From Cryptomeria japonica (Eukaryota > Streptophyta > Pinopsida > Cupressales > Cupressaceae), in assembly GCF_030272615.1 (NCBI RefSeq), contig NC_081407.1, positions 374,839,018 to 374,903,017 on the forward strand: DNA of 64,000 bases, written 5' to 3'. This document shows positions 1 through 10,985 of the stretch, in pieces (position 1 is the stretch's first letter; every line of letters begins with the position of its first letter). The notes below the pieces were generated by a model. That model had not been told where the DNA came from and searched no databases. It saw only the letters and a program-made list of their open reading frames with translations. Made by a program: the position numbers and the translations under genes.

Positions 1-627
1 GGCACTCCCTTGATTGCAGATGTCGTTAATTTGTTCACTGGTAGAGTCTGTTTTCGGGTTAACGGTACATAAGTAATGGATAATTGATTTGTCATTTGGG
101 AAAAGTGGTATATCATGAGTTTCAGGTTCATCCCAGTCTATGAGGTTAGGAAAGACAAGTGGTAAGGAGTCATTAGGTGGATCAAGTTTTATTGCTGTAA
201 GTGTTAGGACGGAGGTATCCTCGTGATTGGCCTGGGTGTTAAAGAAGTTAAGGATTTCGTCGAGGTCTTTGATGGTATCATTTTCCATATAGACTTGCTT
301 GTAATGTCGCTGCTCGTTTTCCTTGGCATCATAGATATTTTGTGGACCAAATTCAAGTGGTCTAGATTCTATGTCATGTTCTTCTTGAGAGATGGGTGTA
401 TGACTATCATTTGCATCAATATCTTCAGTAATATTAGAACAACTACCCCATTCATATTCATTGGAATCAGTCTCAGAGATATTATCCCAGATTCTGGTAG
501 TGTTGTGAACTGGTATGTTGTAGGGTGAGAATAGGTCTTTGATGATTGATACAAGTCTGATAGTTTTCTCTGATTCTATGTCAGATCCTGCTTCCACTCT
601 TTGCATTTGTTCATATATTGTCTCTCC

Positions 628-1836
628 TCAAGGAGGAATGATGTTACTAGGAGAGGATTCTTCTTTGTTGGATAGTGGTTCTTGAATACGATGTGCTTCT
701 TCAGTAGATGCTTTCTTCTCCTGTTTGATAGGCTGCCTTTGATATTTCTTTTGTTCTTGATATTCACGTTCTTTGTGTATTGTCTCTGCTGACTCAAATA
801 GTGCCTCCTGCCAGGAGTCTTCCTTGTACTTCTTCTTTTCTTTCCACTGAGGTTTTTGATATTTGCATGGTGTCTTCCTTGGTGGTAGAATGTGTTCATA
901 GCCCAATCCTATTTTATCTTTACTGAACTGTGAATGAGTATCTATTGGTTCTGTCACGCCTTCCTGATGCTTTCCGATAGGTCCTTTTCCATTGTATCTC
1001 ATGAGTTGCATGATTAGGTAACCCTTTCCATACAGGTGTGTTGGTATAACTACTTCCACAGTAGCTACTCTGTCATCTTCTTCTTCATCCTTGTATAACC
1101 AGCTAAGGATGTCTTTTTCCTCTGATTCATGTGCTAGAGTGCCTAGTTGGATAAATGTGCCATCAAACTTGGTGATGGGTTGGATTGCTTGATGTGTTGA
1201 TGATGTAGGTAATCCATGAGATTTAGGTGATGTTGGTAAGTTGGCCAAACACAAAGGTTCCAAAGAATATTCTCCCATGCCTTGCTCTTTGATTTTCATT
1301 TTCTGCTTGAAATCTATAGATAGTGATGTAGATTTTTCTTGCTGAAGATCTGGTGCTGAGTAACTTTGTTTTTCTCTATTATGTGGAACCAAGTTGTCTT
1401 GGGCTGTCCCCATAGCATTACAATGTTGAAATGGATTATGATCAGCTAATATAGAAATCTCTTGCCCATTGTAGGGGAACTTAACACACTGATGATAAGT
1501 AGAAGGTACTACTTGCATTTCATGTATCCAAGGCCGACCCAATAAGATATTGTATGTGAGGTCTATGTCTAAGACTTGGCACATAGTGTCCCTTTGTATT
1601 GGTCCTACTTGAATTGGCAACATTACTGCTCCTTTGGATGATCTCTCTTCGTAATCATATTCTTTGATAGTGATCTTTTTGTGTGGATCAATAGATTGCT
1701 TAGAGAAGCCCAATGCACGAATGAGTTTCAAGGTACAGATATTGAGTCCAACTCCTCCATCTATTAATACTCTTTTGACTTGATGCTTGTAGACCAAGAC
1801 TTCAATGTGGAGAGGAGTATTGTGTGGATGGCTCAA
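628..1836 (-). CDS. Ty3/gypsy aspartic protease region
   Basis: Open block of 402 residues. Near the N-terminus it has the retropepsin active-site context VLIDGGVGLNI, followed about 75 residues later by ILLGRPWIH, the usual pairing in plant gypsy proteases. The enzyme would cut the Gag-Pol polyprotein inside virus-like particles. The second half (from about residue 170) is hydrophilic, rich in Lys and Glu, and looks like the linker before reverse transcriptase. It lies directly downstream of gag on the same strand. Family assignment is firm; lineage is not. Confidence 0.8.
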   Translation of the reverse strand: MSHPHNTPLHIEVLVYKHQVKRVLIDGGVGLNICTLKLIRALGFSKQSIDPHKKITIKEYDYEERSSKGAVMLPIQVGPIQRDTMCQVLDIDLTYNILLGRPWIHEMQVVPSTYHQCVKFPYNGQEISILADHNPFQHCNAMGTAQDNLVPHNREKQSYSAPDLQQEKSTSLSIDFKQKMKIKEQGMGEYSLEPLCLANLPTSPKSHGLPTSSTHQAIQPITKFDGTFIQLGTLAHESEEKDILSWLYKDEEEDDRVATVEVVIPTHLYGKGYLIMQLMRYNGKGPIGKHQEGVTEPIDTHSQFSKDKIGLGYEHILPPRKTPCKYQKPQWKEKKKYKEDSWQEALFESAETIHKEREYQEQKKYQRQPIKQEKKASTEEAHRIQEPLSNKEESSPSNIIPP

Positions 1837-1851
1837 TGAGATATTATCATG

Positions 1852-2376
1852 CTAAGAAAAAGTAAGGTTATGAGGCCCTGTCATATGAGCCACCATGGCT
1901 TGGAATTTGTCAGCATCCAGATCTTGAGGTACATTTGTTTCCAATAATTCTTGCTCCAATATGTCTTTGTGTTTTGGTGAAAGTTTTAGTAACTCTAGTA
2001 TAGATATTTGAGCAGGAGTTTTGCGCAGTTGACTGACTAGATCATATAGAATTTTGGGTACGGTGTTTGTTGTTGACATATGTCCCTTCAAGACATATTT
2101 TTGAGCTCTGGTTGTTACGTTGACGGATTCATGTTCACGCTTGTCCTTGATTGTGATAACATTGACTTGATTGTCCTCAGCTGATATGTGATTGATGGTG
2201 TTATTGTATATGTGATTTATACGAGCTCCACATGTATCATTCGAGGTTGAAGCTATGTCCTTGTTGTAGTTTGGAAGAGGATTCTTAAAGGTTCCATGGT
2301 CACCATTTGTCTTGAGACCATCGACTGTTAAATCGCCTCTATCAATCATGTCTTGAACAATGTTTTTCAACCTCAT
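1852..2376 (-). CDS. Ty3/gypsy gag C-terminal region after the zinc-binding motif
   Basis: Open block of 174 residues beginning MRLKNIVQDMIDRG. Just upstream in the same frame reads CDFHCNKGHQTNDC, a Cys/His cluster of the kind that ends plant gypsy Gag (the family often has H..C followed by RLKNKIQDLID). It is therefore the nucleocapsid end of Gag and the spacer before protease. It sits between the gag core at 2647-3393 and the protease block at 628-1836. Confidence 0.65.
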   Translation of the reverse strand: MRLKNIVQDMIDRGDLTVDGLKTNGDHGTFKNPLPNYNKDIASTSNDTCGARINHIYNNTINHISAEDNQVNVITIKDKREHESVNVTTRAQKYVLKGHMSTTNTVPKILYDLVSQLRKTPAQISILELLKLSPKHKDILEQELLETNVPQDLDADKFQAMVAHMTGPHNLTFS

Positions 2377-2646
2377 GCAATCATTTGTTTGATGACCTTT
2401 GTTGCAATGAAAATCACAAAAGTGTGAGTCATTCCACCAAGGTGGTTTGATTTGTGGTTCAAAGTTGTTGATCGCTGGTAAGGAGATGATTTTGTTTGCC
2501 AGGAGTTCTCTGAATGCTGACTCCAGTGATTGCCCTAGTGGTGTGTAAATGCGTTTTGGATAGTTGTTTGTGTTACCTCGTGAGTTCGGATTAGGTCCTC
2601 GATTGGTGTTATTATTTTGGGTATTGTTGGTGTTGTTTGTGTTAAG

Positions 2647-3393
2647 TTAATCTTGATTGGTATTCAGTGCATAAGTGTTAGTGCCTTGGTTAGCACCTTT
2701 GGGATTCTTTGTAGCTTGAGGATTACTTGATAACGCGAGTACATGTTGCTTGGATTTTGGATCATTTGATTCATTCCCTCCTTCATTTCCAGTGTTTTTG
2801 TTTCTGTTCCAGAACCTGGATTTGTCTAAGTTGTTGTTGTAATTGGATGAACTTGTTCCTTCTTTGAAAATTTTTAATGTTCCTTTCTTGATACATGCTT
2901 CTTCTACTTGGATGCCATTCTCAATCAATTTGGTGAAAGATGGTATGCATTGAAGCTTGAGTATGTAACTCATCTCACTATTCAAGTTGTCGATGAAAAT
3001 CTCCATCTTTTCCTTTTCAGGCACATCTCGAGGATATCTTGAAACCATACGTCGCCAACGTTGAAGGAATACCATGAATGTTTCATTGTTTTTCTGTTTG
3101 GTGTTACAGACATCTAACATGGTGATGGCATGCTGAATGTTATAGGAATATTGAGTTATGAATTTGTTGACTAGTTCATCGAATGATCTGACAGGTGGTG
3201 TGATTTTGGATAACCATTCCATTGTTTGTCCTCCCAAGCTTCTTGGGAATAACCTCATCAAACAAGTGTCATCATGGGCGAATTCAAGACTCATGGTACA
3301 GAATTCTCGAACATGATCACGAGGATCGCTCTTCCCATCATATTTGTCAAATTTTGGAATGTCTGAGTTTGGGGGAAAAGGCACCATGTTCAA
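2647..3393 (-). CDS. Ty3/gypsy gag core (retrotransposon gag domain)
   Basis: Open block of 248 residues. Residues about 10-150 read like the retrotransposon gag (capsid) domain: PKFDKYDGKSDPRDHVREF, then LMRLFPRSLGGQTMEWL, FDELVNKFITQYSYNI and a helical stretch with FLQRWRRMV. Gag would form the cytoplasmic virus-like particle that packages element RNA. The tail is rich in Asn, Lys and Ser and leads toward the Cys/His region downstream on the minus strand. Confidence 0.85.
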   Translation of the reverse strand: MNMVPFPPNSDIPKFDKYDGKSDPRDHVREFCTMSLEFAHDDTCLMRLFPRSLGGQTMEWLSKITPPVRSFDELVNKFITQYSYNIQHAITMLDVCNTKQKNNETFMVFLQRWRRMVSRYPRDVPEKEKMEIFIDNLNSEMSYILKLQCIPSFTKLIENGIQVEEACIKKGTLKIFKEGTSSSNYNNNLDKSRFWNRNKNTGNEGGNESNDPKSKQHVLALSSNPQATKNPKGANQGTNTYALNTNQD

Positions 3394-4374
3394 TCGTCTG
3401 TCAAATGGATAAGGACAAATTTCAGTTAAGGAGTATCATACTGTTGTCCCTTGTTGCATGTCTTGCATTTGTCTCTGTAACATTTGCATTTGCTGAGTTA
3501 GAGCAATCAAAGGTGCATTATTTTGCCGAGGGAAGGTTTCTTCCCTTGTATTAGTTCTCAGTTGAAATGGTGTGTGGAACGGTATGTTTGGTTCGAGAAT
3601 GTTTTGCTCAGGTATATTTTATTCTCGCAGATTTTGTTTTGGTGTGTTTTGCTCTGGGTCACGTGCTTCTTCCTCTCTTTGTTGTTCTTGATAATCATAA
3701 TGTCGAGACCTTGTTCTAAAAATGTCAGAGTCAAAGTCTTCAGGAATTTTAACTCCCTTTCTTGTGAGCATGAGTAGGTATTTTTCCTTGTCGTTTTCCA
3801 TGAGTCTTTCCACAAGCTTTTGAAACGAAGCGCTTTCTTGACATTCTTGAAGGAGTTCTTCAGAAATTTCAGTGTCCTCTAGATTTGGACCCTCGAAAGG
3901 ATTTGATAATCTTCAATTCATGCTAGATTCTGGTTGCATTTCGCTTTGTTTGTCTCGTTGAGAGTGAGTAACAATAGGCATCTAGTAGAAGCTTTCTGTG
4001 ACAAAAGGAATGAACTCTTCTTCAATGTTTTGTTCAGGGGTTGGTGGTTCAAATCGGGGTATGTTGAAAGTGATGCACTCTTTGGGAAAGAAGGCTGGAT
4101 TGATCTTCCCTCCTTGATTTATGCGTTGACTGAATGCGGACTTTTGACAGAATGCTCTACTCCTCAATGGTTCCTTGTCAAATTCGTTTGTTTTGTCTTG
4201 AAGATATAATCGTATATGACGAAGGAATGTTCGATGAGATTTGAAGAGTTGACGATTGATGTATAAAAACTTATTCCGTTTAGCAAGTTTCAAAGAATTG
4301 GGTTGTTGTTTCTTCAATTTAGTGTTATGATAAATACTCTTTCTTCTCAGAACATGAGGATTAGTCATGCACAA
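3394..4374 (-). other. Region upstream of the gag core, probably gag N-terminal part
   Basis: Between the leader and the gag core the minus strand carries partly open frames, for example 3982-4374 (130 residues, basic first half, PPTPEQNIEEEF near the end) and 3558-3815. Their charge pattern and position suggest the variable N-terminal part of Gag, which is poorly conserved in this family. No domain can be named. Confidence 0.4.
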
Positions 4375-4839
4375 GTGATCAATGGTTTCCTTTGATTTGT
4401 TCTGGATTTAGTTTAGCTTGTTTTGGAAACTCAAGTCTTACTTTATCAAAGTGAAGGTTTAGATGCCCCCTCACGACAAAGTGTGTCAAATGATATAGAA
4501 TACGAGCTTTCTCGATATGGAAACTCGATTTGACAACTTGGAGTTTTTAAAGCAAGTGTGTTTTGGGATAGAAATCCGTTTGTTTGAAGGACCTGTTTGA
4601 TACCTGTGATGAGGTTTCCTAATTTTGATAGGAGAGATGTGTTTATCCTGCGACTAGTTTTCAGATTTTAGACAACTTGGTTTGACGGAGAACTTGTTTT
4701 TAGGAATAGTTTTTGATATTCTGTTTGATGAGGTTCAGGTTGAGGAAGGAAAGCTCCTAAAATTGTTTTCCAAATTTCAAAAAATGACCTCTGTTTTACC
4801 CCTTGTTTTTCTGATTTTGGCTATATGCTAAAGTAGAGA

Positions 4840-5186
4840 CGCAATGTGCTATAAAAAGTTCTCAACGCGCTAGAGAAAAGACTCCACGCGCTAAGCTGTC
4901 CCCTGTGACGCGCTAATTGGTAATTCTATTTTGTCTTAGTTCAAAATGTCATGCGCTAGTATGGGCCGCCAACACGCTAACCGTTAACTCTACGCGCTAA
5001 GGTTTAGTCTCAACGCGCTAAGCTGTTGCTTCAATGCGCTAAACTGTGTTCAAAATGCGTTACTTGAAACTGCTAGTTTTGGATTCTGATGAAGCGCTAA
5101 TGTTTACACTTAATGCGCTAAAGCGAAGGTCTAATGAGCTAAAAGATGGTTTCCACGCGCTAAGAGGTTGCTCTTATGCGCTAAAC
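4840..5186. repeat. Cluster of GCGCTAA motifs in the Ty3 leader, block 1
   Basis: The core (A/T)(C/T)GCGCTAA or a one-base variant recurs about 16 times in roughly 350 bp, usually 20-26 bp apart, with different sequence between cores. On the element's own strand the core is TTAGCGC(A/G). The block is in the untranslated leader between PBS and gag. Confidence 0.8.
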
Positions 5187-6706
5187 TACCCTGATTCTTT
5201 GACTTGGTTGTTTTTCTGCAAGTTTTGGAATTTGTTTTGAGTTTTTAGTGATGATAGATGATTTTTTGAAGTAACAAATGAAGACACAACACTAAAGAGA
5301 TATTTATTTTTCTTAATCTACACAATGAGTGTATGTTTTGCGAGGATGTGTTCAAATCCCCAATGTTTCAACAGGTTTAGATACAACAAGCAATTCAGTT
5401 AGACTCTTTATTCAAGGGTCATAAGTAATATCATAGCCCACTAGTCTCGATACTCCGTCAGCTCAAACAGTCGTGTCACCCCCTAGGGGGTGCCCGTTTT
5501 TTTGCCTTTTGCTAGAAATTAACTCAAAGTGAATTGCTTCACAATTGAGTAGTTATCTTGGGAGATATATAGTGAGCGATCTTGGGGGCGGATTCTTCCC
5601 CATCCTTGCACTATGATATTACAAATATCTGGTTACTGACTCGGCTCAAAGTTTCTATGCTAAGGTTTGTAATCAGGGTTCCCGTTCGACCGTCAGTGAT
5701 AAACTCCCTCAAGAGGTTTCCCAACCTTTAGAACAAAGGCTTTACGTATCTCAATGATACATGGGGAAGGCTAATCGCCGCGCGCAACCATTGAAAAGGA
5801 CTTTCATCACTTTCCACTTTTGATTATAGTGGGTTGGAACACTTGGTTTCAAAGCCGTTTCCCACTTAGGTCGTTCCCTTCACATCGGCCAAAAATGGTT
5901 TTAAGAGTTTTTCAACCCCTCAGGAAAGCAGACTTGCTAAAGGATTTATTTCTTGAAGTAAAGAAATCTTTAAGAGTGGTTTGGCTTTTTGATCACCCAG
6001 TTAAGGGGAGAGCATATACCTTCCACTTTCGAGACAAAGCACACAAGTTCCTTTTAGCCTTTCAAAGCAATGATTTGATAACTCTACATGGAGATGTTGC
6101 TCCATGAAAACATGGTGTTCTTTTTAACCTTTCAAGGCAATGATTTTCTGATCTATTGAAAAAGAATCTGGTCAACAAAATAAATGTGATGTTTCGTCAA
6201 CAAAAGAAATCGATTTGAAAGGGGAAGATCTTTCCTCTTTAGTTGTAAATGACTTTTGGACTTTGTGTGATTTCTTTACCTTGCAAAAACTTAAAATGGA
6301 TCCTTTTATGCACCAAAGGATGGTGAAGTTCTTTTTAATCCATTTGTTTGCAAAACTTGAAAATTTGATTTGTTCTTTTTAAGATCCAATTGAAAATTTC
6401 TCTCCTAGAAAACAAGGAAAAATTGTTTTGTTTTGTGGTTCTTTTTAAAGCTAAAATAAAGCGAGTTCAATTTTTTTTTTAACAAGAAGTAAAAATAATT
6501 TTAAATTCTAACTAACTCAAATAAGTTAGTAACAATTTAAACTATTTATGCTCCTAAAAATAAAACCAAGCTCCTATCTACAAGAAACTGTCAAAAACCC
6601 TGCAAGATACCAAGTAAAATCGTTAGAACAATCTATGGATTTGGTGGACTTCAACAAGTCTAGTTTCAAATTCGGTTACAGTTTTTTAATTTTGCCTTTG
6701 TCTGTG
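5187..6706. other. Middle of the Ty3 leader, no gene seen
   Basis: No convincing coding frame. The stretch separates the two GCGCTAA blocks. It contains a perfect 16-bp palindrome CACCCCCTAGGGGGTG at 5477-5492 and an A/T-rich part near 6360-6560. Short open frames here (5820-6107, 6548-6778) have no recognisable motif. Confidence 0.5.
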
Positions 6707-6962
6707 ATGCGCTACAGAACAAACTGTATGCGCTACAAGATAATCAGGATGCGCTATCGGACATACCCGATGCACTAAACTGTTTTCGGAATGCGCTACT
6801 CTGTTATTCTCCCGCGCCGAGACCTATAGGAAAATGTTAGTGGGGATGATGCGCTAAGGTATGGTCTGCACGCACTGGGGAATGAGTCCCACGTGCTAAA
6901 CAGTGAGCCGGATGCGCTGAAAGATCAACTAGATGTGCTAAGGGATGTTCCCTACGCACTGA
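6707..6962. repeat. Cluster of GCGCTA(A/C) motifs in the Ty3 leader, block 2
   Basis: About a dozen further copies, such as ATGCGCTACA, ATGCGCTATC, ACGTGCTAA and ACGCACTG, spaced about 20-25 bp apart. They are more diverged than block 1, many with CpG-to-TpG or CpA changes as expected for methylated plant repeats. The block ends about 65 bp before the PBS. Confidence 0.75.
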
Positions 6963-7026
6963 TTCCTGTTTCTTGCATACCTACAAAAGTGATTATTTTT
7001 AAAAACCGATTTGATTAATGGGGTAG

Positions 7027-7045
7027 GGCCCCACGGTGGGCACCA
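7027..7045 (-). other. Primer binding site of the Ty3/gypsy element
   Basis: On the minus strand TGGTGCCCACCGTGGGGCC begins four bases after the LTR end (...TGCACACA TTTC). A PBS starting TGG just inside the 5' LTR is where a host tRNA primes minus-strand DNA synthesis. This fixes the LTR boundary and the element's orientation. Confidence 0.82.
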
Positions 7046-7049
7046 GAAA

Positions 7050-8479
7050 TGTGTGCAGGGAAAATGTGTCAATGAAACTTAAAATGTGAAAATGTGGTCT
7101 CAAAGAGGCTTGTTCACACACCCACGGGACTTCTTGGTGCAAGTTATGGAGTCATGAAGAATGACTCAACTTCCCAAGGTTGGTTCCATGGTTCTCTATC
7201 TCACAAGGTCCCTCAAGCCAATGCCTTTGCTCTCAGATCACTGAACAAAGTGTCTTAGGGATGACAAATGCAAGAACGAGGGATGCTTTAGATTGATTTA
7301 ATTATGAAATGCATCCTATTTATGCATGATTCTATAAATGCAATAAACTAGATTATAAGATGACAAAGTTAGCAGCAACACTATCCTAACATGACATACT
7401 AATTGATGATCTAAGCTAATGATAAAGGAAATACTCTAAAATGCTTATTAGATTAGTTCCTATTACAAAGATAAGCTAGATGTATTGATAATTTGAGCAT
7501 AAATGAGATACTAAAAGCTTGCATGGATCCTTAAAATGGAGGAATGAGAGCTCTATTTATAGTGAAAATAGGGCAATGGATGGTCAGGATTGAAAGAGTT
7601 AATCAAGGGTCAAGTTTGAAAGTTATCAATCCATGTTTACAATTTTCACCAATGAAATGGTGACAATTGTCAACATAAGATTGGTTGAGAGGAGATGAAA
7701 GAAGCATTAAATGCTTGAGAAGACCTCATGGTTATCTTAGGAGGTAAGGGTTAAGGTTAGGTTAGGGTTATTCAATGGATAAAGCTTTTACCCAAAGGGT
7801 AAAATCTTGTGCAAAGGTTAAAGGGATAACCATGGTCAAAGCAATGAATGCTTGATGAAACCCTTGGGTTAGATGTAGGTTGAGTTAAGAGAAAAAGTCT
7901 CTAATCATGCTAGAGGGTTGAGTTAACCATTAATGGTTTGGAAGACTTTAAAGGTTAGCTTGTTGAAGACATAAAGTCTTTAATGGTTTTCAAAGACTTT
8001 GAGGGTTTGAGAAGTGACTTCCCTTTTCTTAGGGATGTGACAATATTTAAGAGATGGGTTATGCTAATTTAGAAGTAATTAGAAGAATCTAGAATGAGGT
8101 TTAGAGAGGCAAGTGGGAGATGTAGGAAAATGCAAGTGGATGAGGGATAACAGGATTAATTAAAATAAATTGCTTTATTTTAATTTGGTTGCAAGTTGGG
8201 AAATTAAATAAATTAGATTTATTCAATGTGGGGTAAACTATTAATTAAATATAAATTTAATCAAAAGTAAGGAGAATGGATTTAATTAAATAAAATGATT
8301 TATTCAATTAAATGACATAAAGGGCTTAAGTGAATTTAACTAAATAAATTGAATAATTTACTTAATTAAATAGAAGAATGTGGGTGATTTAATTAAATTA
8401 GATTTAACTAAAATAGAGGAATGAGAAATGAACATTGAATATTGATTTAGGAATATGATCACTTTTATATGTCTACACA
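7050..8479 (-). repeat. 5' LTR of the Ty3/gypsy element
   Basis: On the minus strand it begins TGTGTAGACATATAAAAG and ends CCCTGCACACA, giving TG...CA termini and a length of 1430 bp. A TATA box lies at 7553-7561. The first part is rich in TTAATTAAATAAA. The middle resembles the solo LTRs at 25726-27094 and, less closely, 14165-15221, so all three belong to one Ty3 superfamily. The partner LTR is outside the window, so the target-site duplication cannot be checked. Confidence 0.82.
7553..7561 (-). promoter_or_regulatory. TATA box of the Ty3 5' LTR
   Basis: TATAAATAG on the minus strand, preceded by TTTTCAC and followed by AGCTC. The same context (CTATAAATAGAGC) occurs in the related solo LTR at 26628-26636, which supports it as the conserved LTR promoter core. 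Confidence 0.65.
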
Positions 8480-10620
8480 ACCAAATGAAGTGTTACATTC
8501 TTCTTCTTTGGAATACATTGAATACAAGGAAAAATACATTGTTCTATCTTTTTACAACATTTCCAGAAATTCAAATAAATATAATAGGAGGAACTTAAAT
8601 CTAAAGATGAACATTTAGGTACACTTGAAATCACTTCAACAACCACTTTAAGAAGGTAGCTTTTCTCCATCCTTTGCAAATAAAACTTTGGATGTGACCA
8701 TGGAGGCTCACCTCCTAGCCTAGGCCTACTTGAGGCCACCCCCGAGCTAGGAGAACCAAGGACCAAACATGTTACACACATACTCAAACACAAATACAAG
8801 AAATCAACTTTACAAGAAATCATTTCAACAATGAATTGCCAACCCAAGGCTTGCACATAGTCACCAAGTGCTCAAAACAATGGGGTGAAGGTGGACCAAG
8901 TATCTAAAGGGAGAACTACATTTAAACCATTGTTAACCACATGTCTTGACAAGGCTAATAATATATCCATCTACTTGGTCTCTCACATGACCAAAACAAT
9001 CCTTATGACCCCCAAGGCTTCAAGCCAAACTCCCCTTATGACCCCCATATGTTATATATAAGGACAAATAGCAACAAGGCTCTTAAACCTTGTTTATCCC
9101 TCTCTTCCAAGAAGAGAAACTCTACACCCTTAGACTGTCATAAAATCTTCCACCCCAAGACTACTCTTCCCTCCCAAGGGTGAGTTTAGTCTTGACTCCC
9201 ATGTACAAACAACAAGAAAAATAAAAAAGAAAACAACTAAAACAATTCCAAAAACATAGTTACAAGAACGCAGAAACATATTCTTTCATAAAAATTTCAT
9301 ATTTTACCATTTCTCAATATGTATGTAACTAACTACTTAAGAGGATTGCACCAACCTTTACTCCTGCTATGAAATGTATGTTGTAGAAGAGCTGCCCAAT
9401 TCCCTTACAATCCTCTTACTTAGCCAAAATTCTATTTTAAAAATCCAAATCCAATGCCAAAAACTTGTCTCTAAGATTGGAGAGTGGGTGATCAAAGTTC
9501 CAAGTTTGAAATTCTCCCCTATGTAGTCTCTCCTCACACTTTCCAACTTCCTTGGAAAGGATGTGAGCTCCCATAGGTTGGTCTTTCCAACCTCTTACAT
9601 GGTTTCTACAAATGGAAATTGAAAAAGGTGGTTGCAAGATGGGGAAGTGCACCAAAACACCTAAAGGGAAGGTTGTCTACCCAAGAGTCAATCTTCTAGA
9701 AGTTCAATTTCGTCCATCTTGGAAAACCCACTTTTGAGATGACTTGATAGTCACATGTGAGTGGTCACATGGCTTAAAATGACCCTTACCCATAGGTATA
9801 TCATATGAGCCTTCAAAAGTGACCTAAAATCAACCCTAGGAGTTAGTTTGACCCCTCCAAAACCCACCTAAAGTTTGTCTATAGGTCAAACTTGATTTGA
9901 CCAAACTAATGGCTCTCCCACCAAGTTATCTTTTAGGACCACAACAAGATATTTGAAAATGCATTGGGTTACACACTTTCCCTCCTAAGGACATGTCATT
10001 TGCCAACTCACACACATCACAAGTGTCAAGTGACACCATAAAATACACTTGATATGTCCTTTTTGGGAATAATAACATTAACAATTACAAATATGAAGTT
10101 ACACTCAAGTATCACTATTACGAAATTAAATACATCACATACGAGGTATTGTCTCTCCAAATAGACAAACCTTGGCTTTACTAATTCACATAGGTTTGGT
10201 CTTAGTTCTCCGTGTATTTTCATGGTCACATGGATTAATTTCCCGCACATCTCATTTCACACATTAGTAATCCAAAACCACATGCATATGCAAGTACAAG
10301 AAAGGAAATACACATTAGACACATAACATCAATTTCACGTCTCATCAATTGATCCAAATCAAAGAGCAATAGAGATAGTATCCAATTAACATTTTTCCTT
10401 GTAAATCCATAAGAAATTAATTATTAAATTGCATCATCATAAGCATCATATAAATCAATTTTCCATAAGGACATGTATAGATGTATCATATCATCATCAT
10501 GATAAGTACTGAAATCAATGTAAGATGGAATACATCATTTCCCATGATATCAAGTCACCTATCAAATAATATCTAAATCCATAATGCATCAAGATAGTAT
10601 ATCAAATAACAAGTCTAACA
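8480..10620 (-). repeat. Partial copy A of a long dispersed repeat (likely LTR U3), no gene
   Basis: This stretch is clearly related to 37060-38973. Shared landmarks include CACCCCCGAGCT followed by GGAGAACCAAG near 8735, a block TTGTCTCTC(C/T)AAATAGACAA near 10150, and CATGGTCACATGGAT near 10220. The other copy lies inside a 3.8-kb insertion with a TATA box on the minus strand, so this copy is probably its U3 half in the same orientation, interrupted by the Ty3 element at 8479. The end near 10620 is only approximate. Short open frames inside are not supported as genes. Confidence 0.6.
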
Positions 10621-10861
10621 TGAAAATCAAAGAAGTGCTATGATGGGCTCGAGGTAGGGCCTCACAGTTTTGCAATTTACAAACTTATTAAGCTGATTCT
10701 TAAACCACCAGATGCATAAGAATGAGAGTAAAGTGGCCTTCATCATATACCAAGGGTTTTTCCAGGCACCCATAACCTGAACATTGAGATTGATAAAAAA
10801 TCCCAAAGTCACAAACGCCAGATTCTTGATGATAATCATACATGCACAATCTAGGCCCAAA

Positions 10862-10985
10862 GGGTTTTGAAAGGCTCCCCAAACCTTCAATATGGTTTTT
10901 CTAGGCTCCCTCAACCTTGAAAGTGGGTTTTACAAGTCTCCCACAACCAAAGAGAGTGGGTTTTACAAGGCTCCCACAACCTGTC
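10862..10985. repeat. 32-33 bp direct repeat, about four units
   Basis: Units of the form GGGTTTTACAAGGCTCCCAC plus AACC and a variable tail start at about 10862, 10894, 10925 and 10958. Isolated relatives occur near 10750, 11030 and 11249. The units overlap the end of the open frame at 10901-11725, where they encode repeats of the type G-C-G-(S/R)-L-V-K-P. Confidence 0.7.

Larger units (their letters stand above)
1..8479 (-). mobile_element. Ty3/gypsy LTR retrotransposon, left part outside the window
   Basis: Reading the minus strand from right to left there is an LTR (8479-7050), a primer binding site (7045-7027), a long leader with short repeats, gag (about 4374-1852) and an aspartic-protease region (1836-628). 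The remaining pol domains and the other LTR would lie beyond position 1. The gag-protease order, the PBS of the TGGTGCCCACCGTGGGGCC type and the GRPWIH motif after the protease are typical of plant Ty3/gypsy elements, perhaps of the Tat/Ogre side. The element is a fossil with several breaks. It inserted into another repeat that continues at 8480. Confidence 0.88.

Noticed and set aside
8473-8856. 127-residue minus-strand open frame, with a relative at 37096-37408
   Set aside because: Both are inside the shared long repeat. The similar part is not conserved at codon level and has no known domain.
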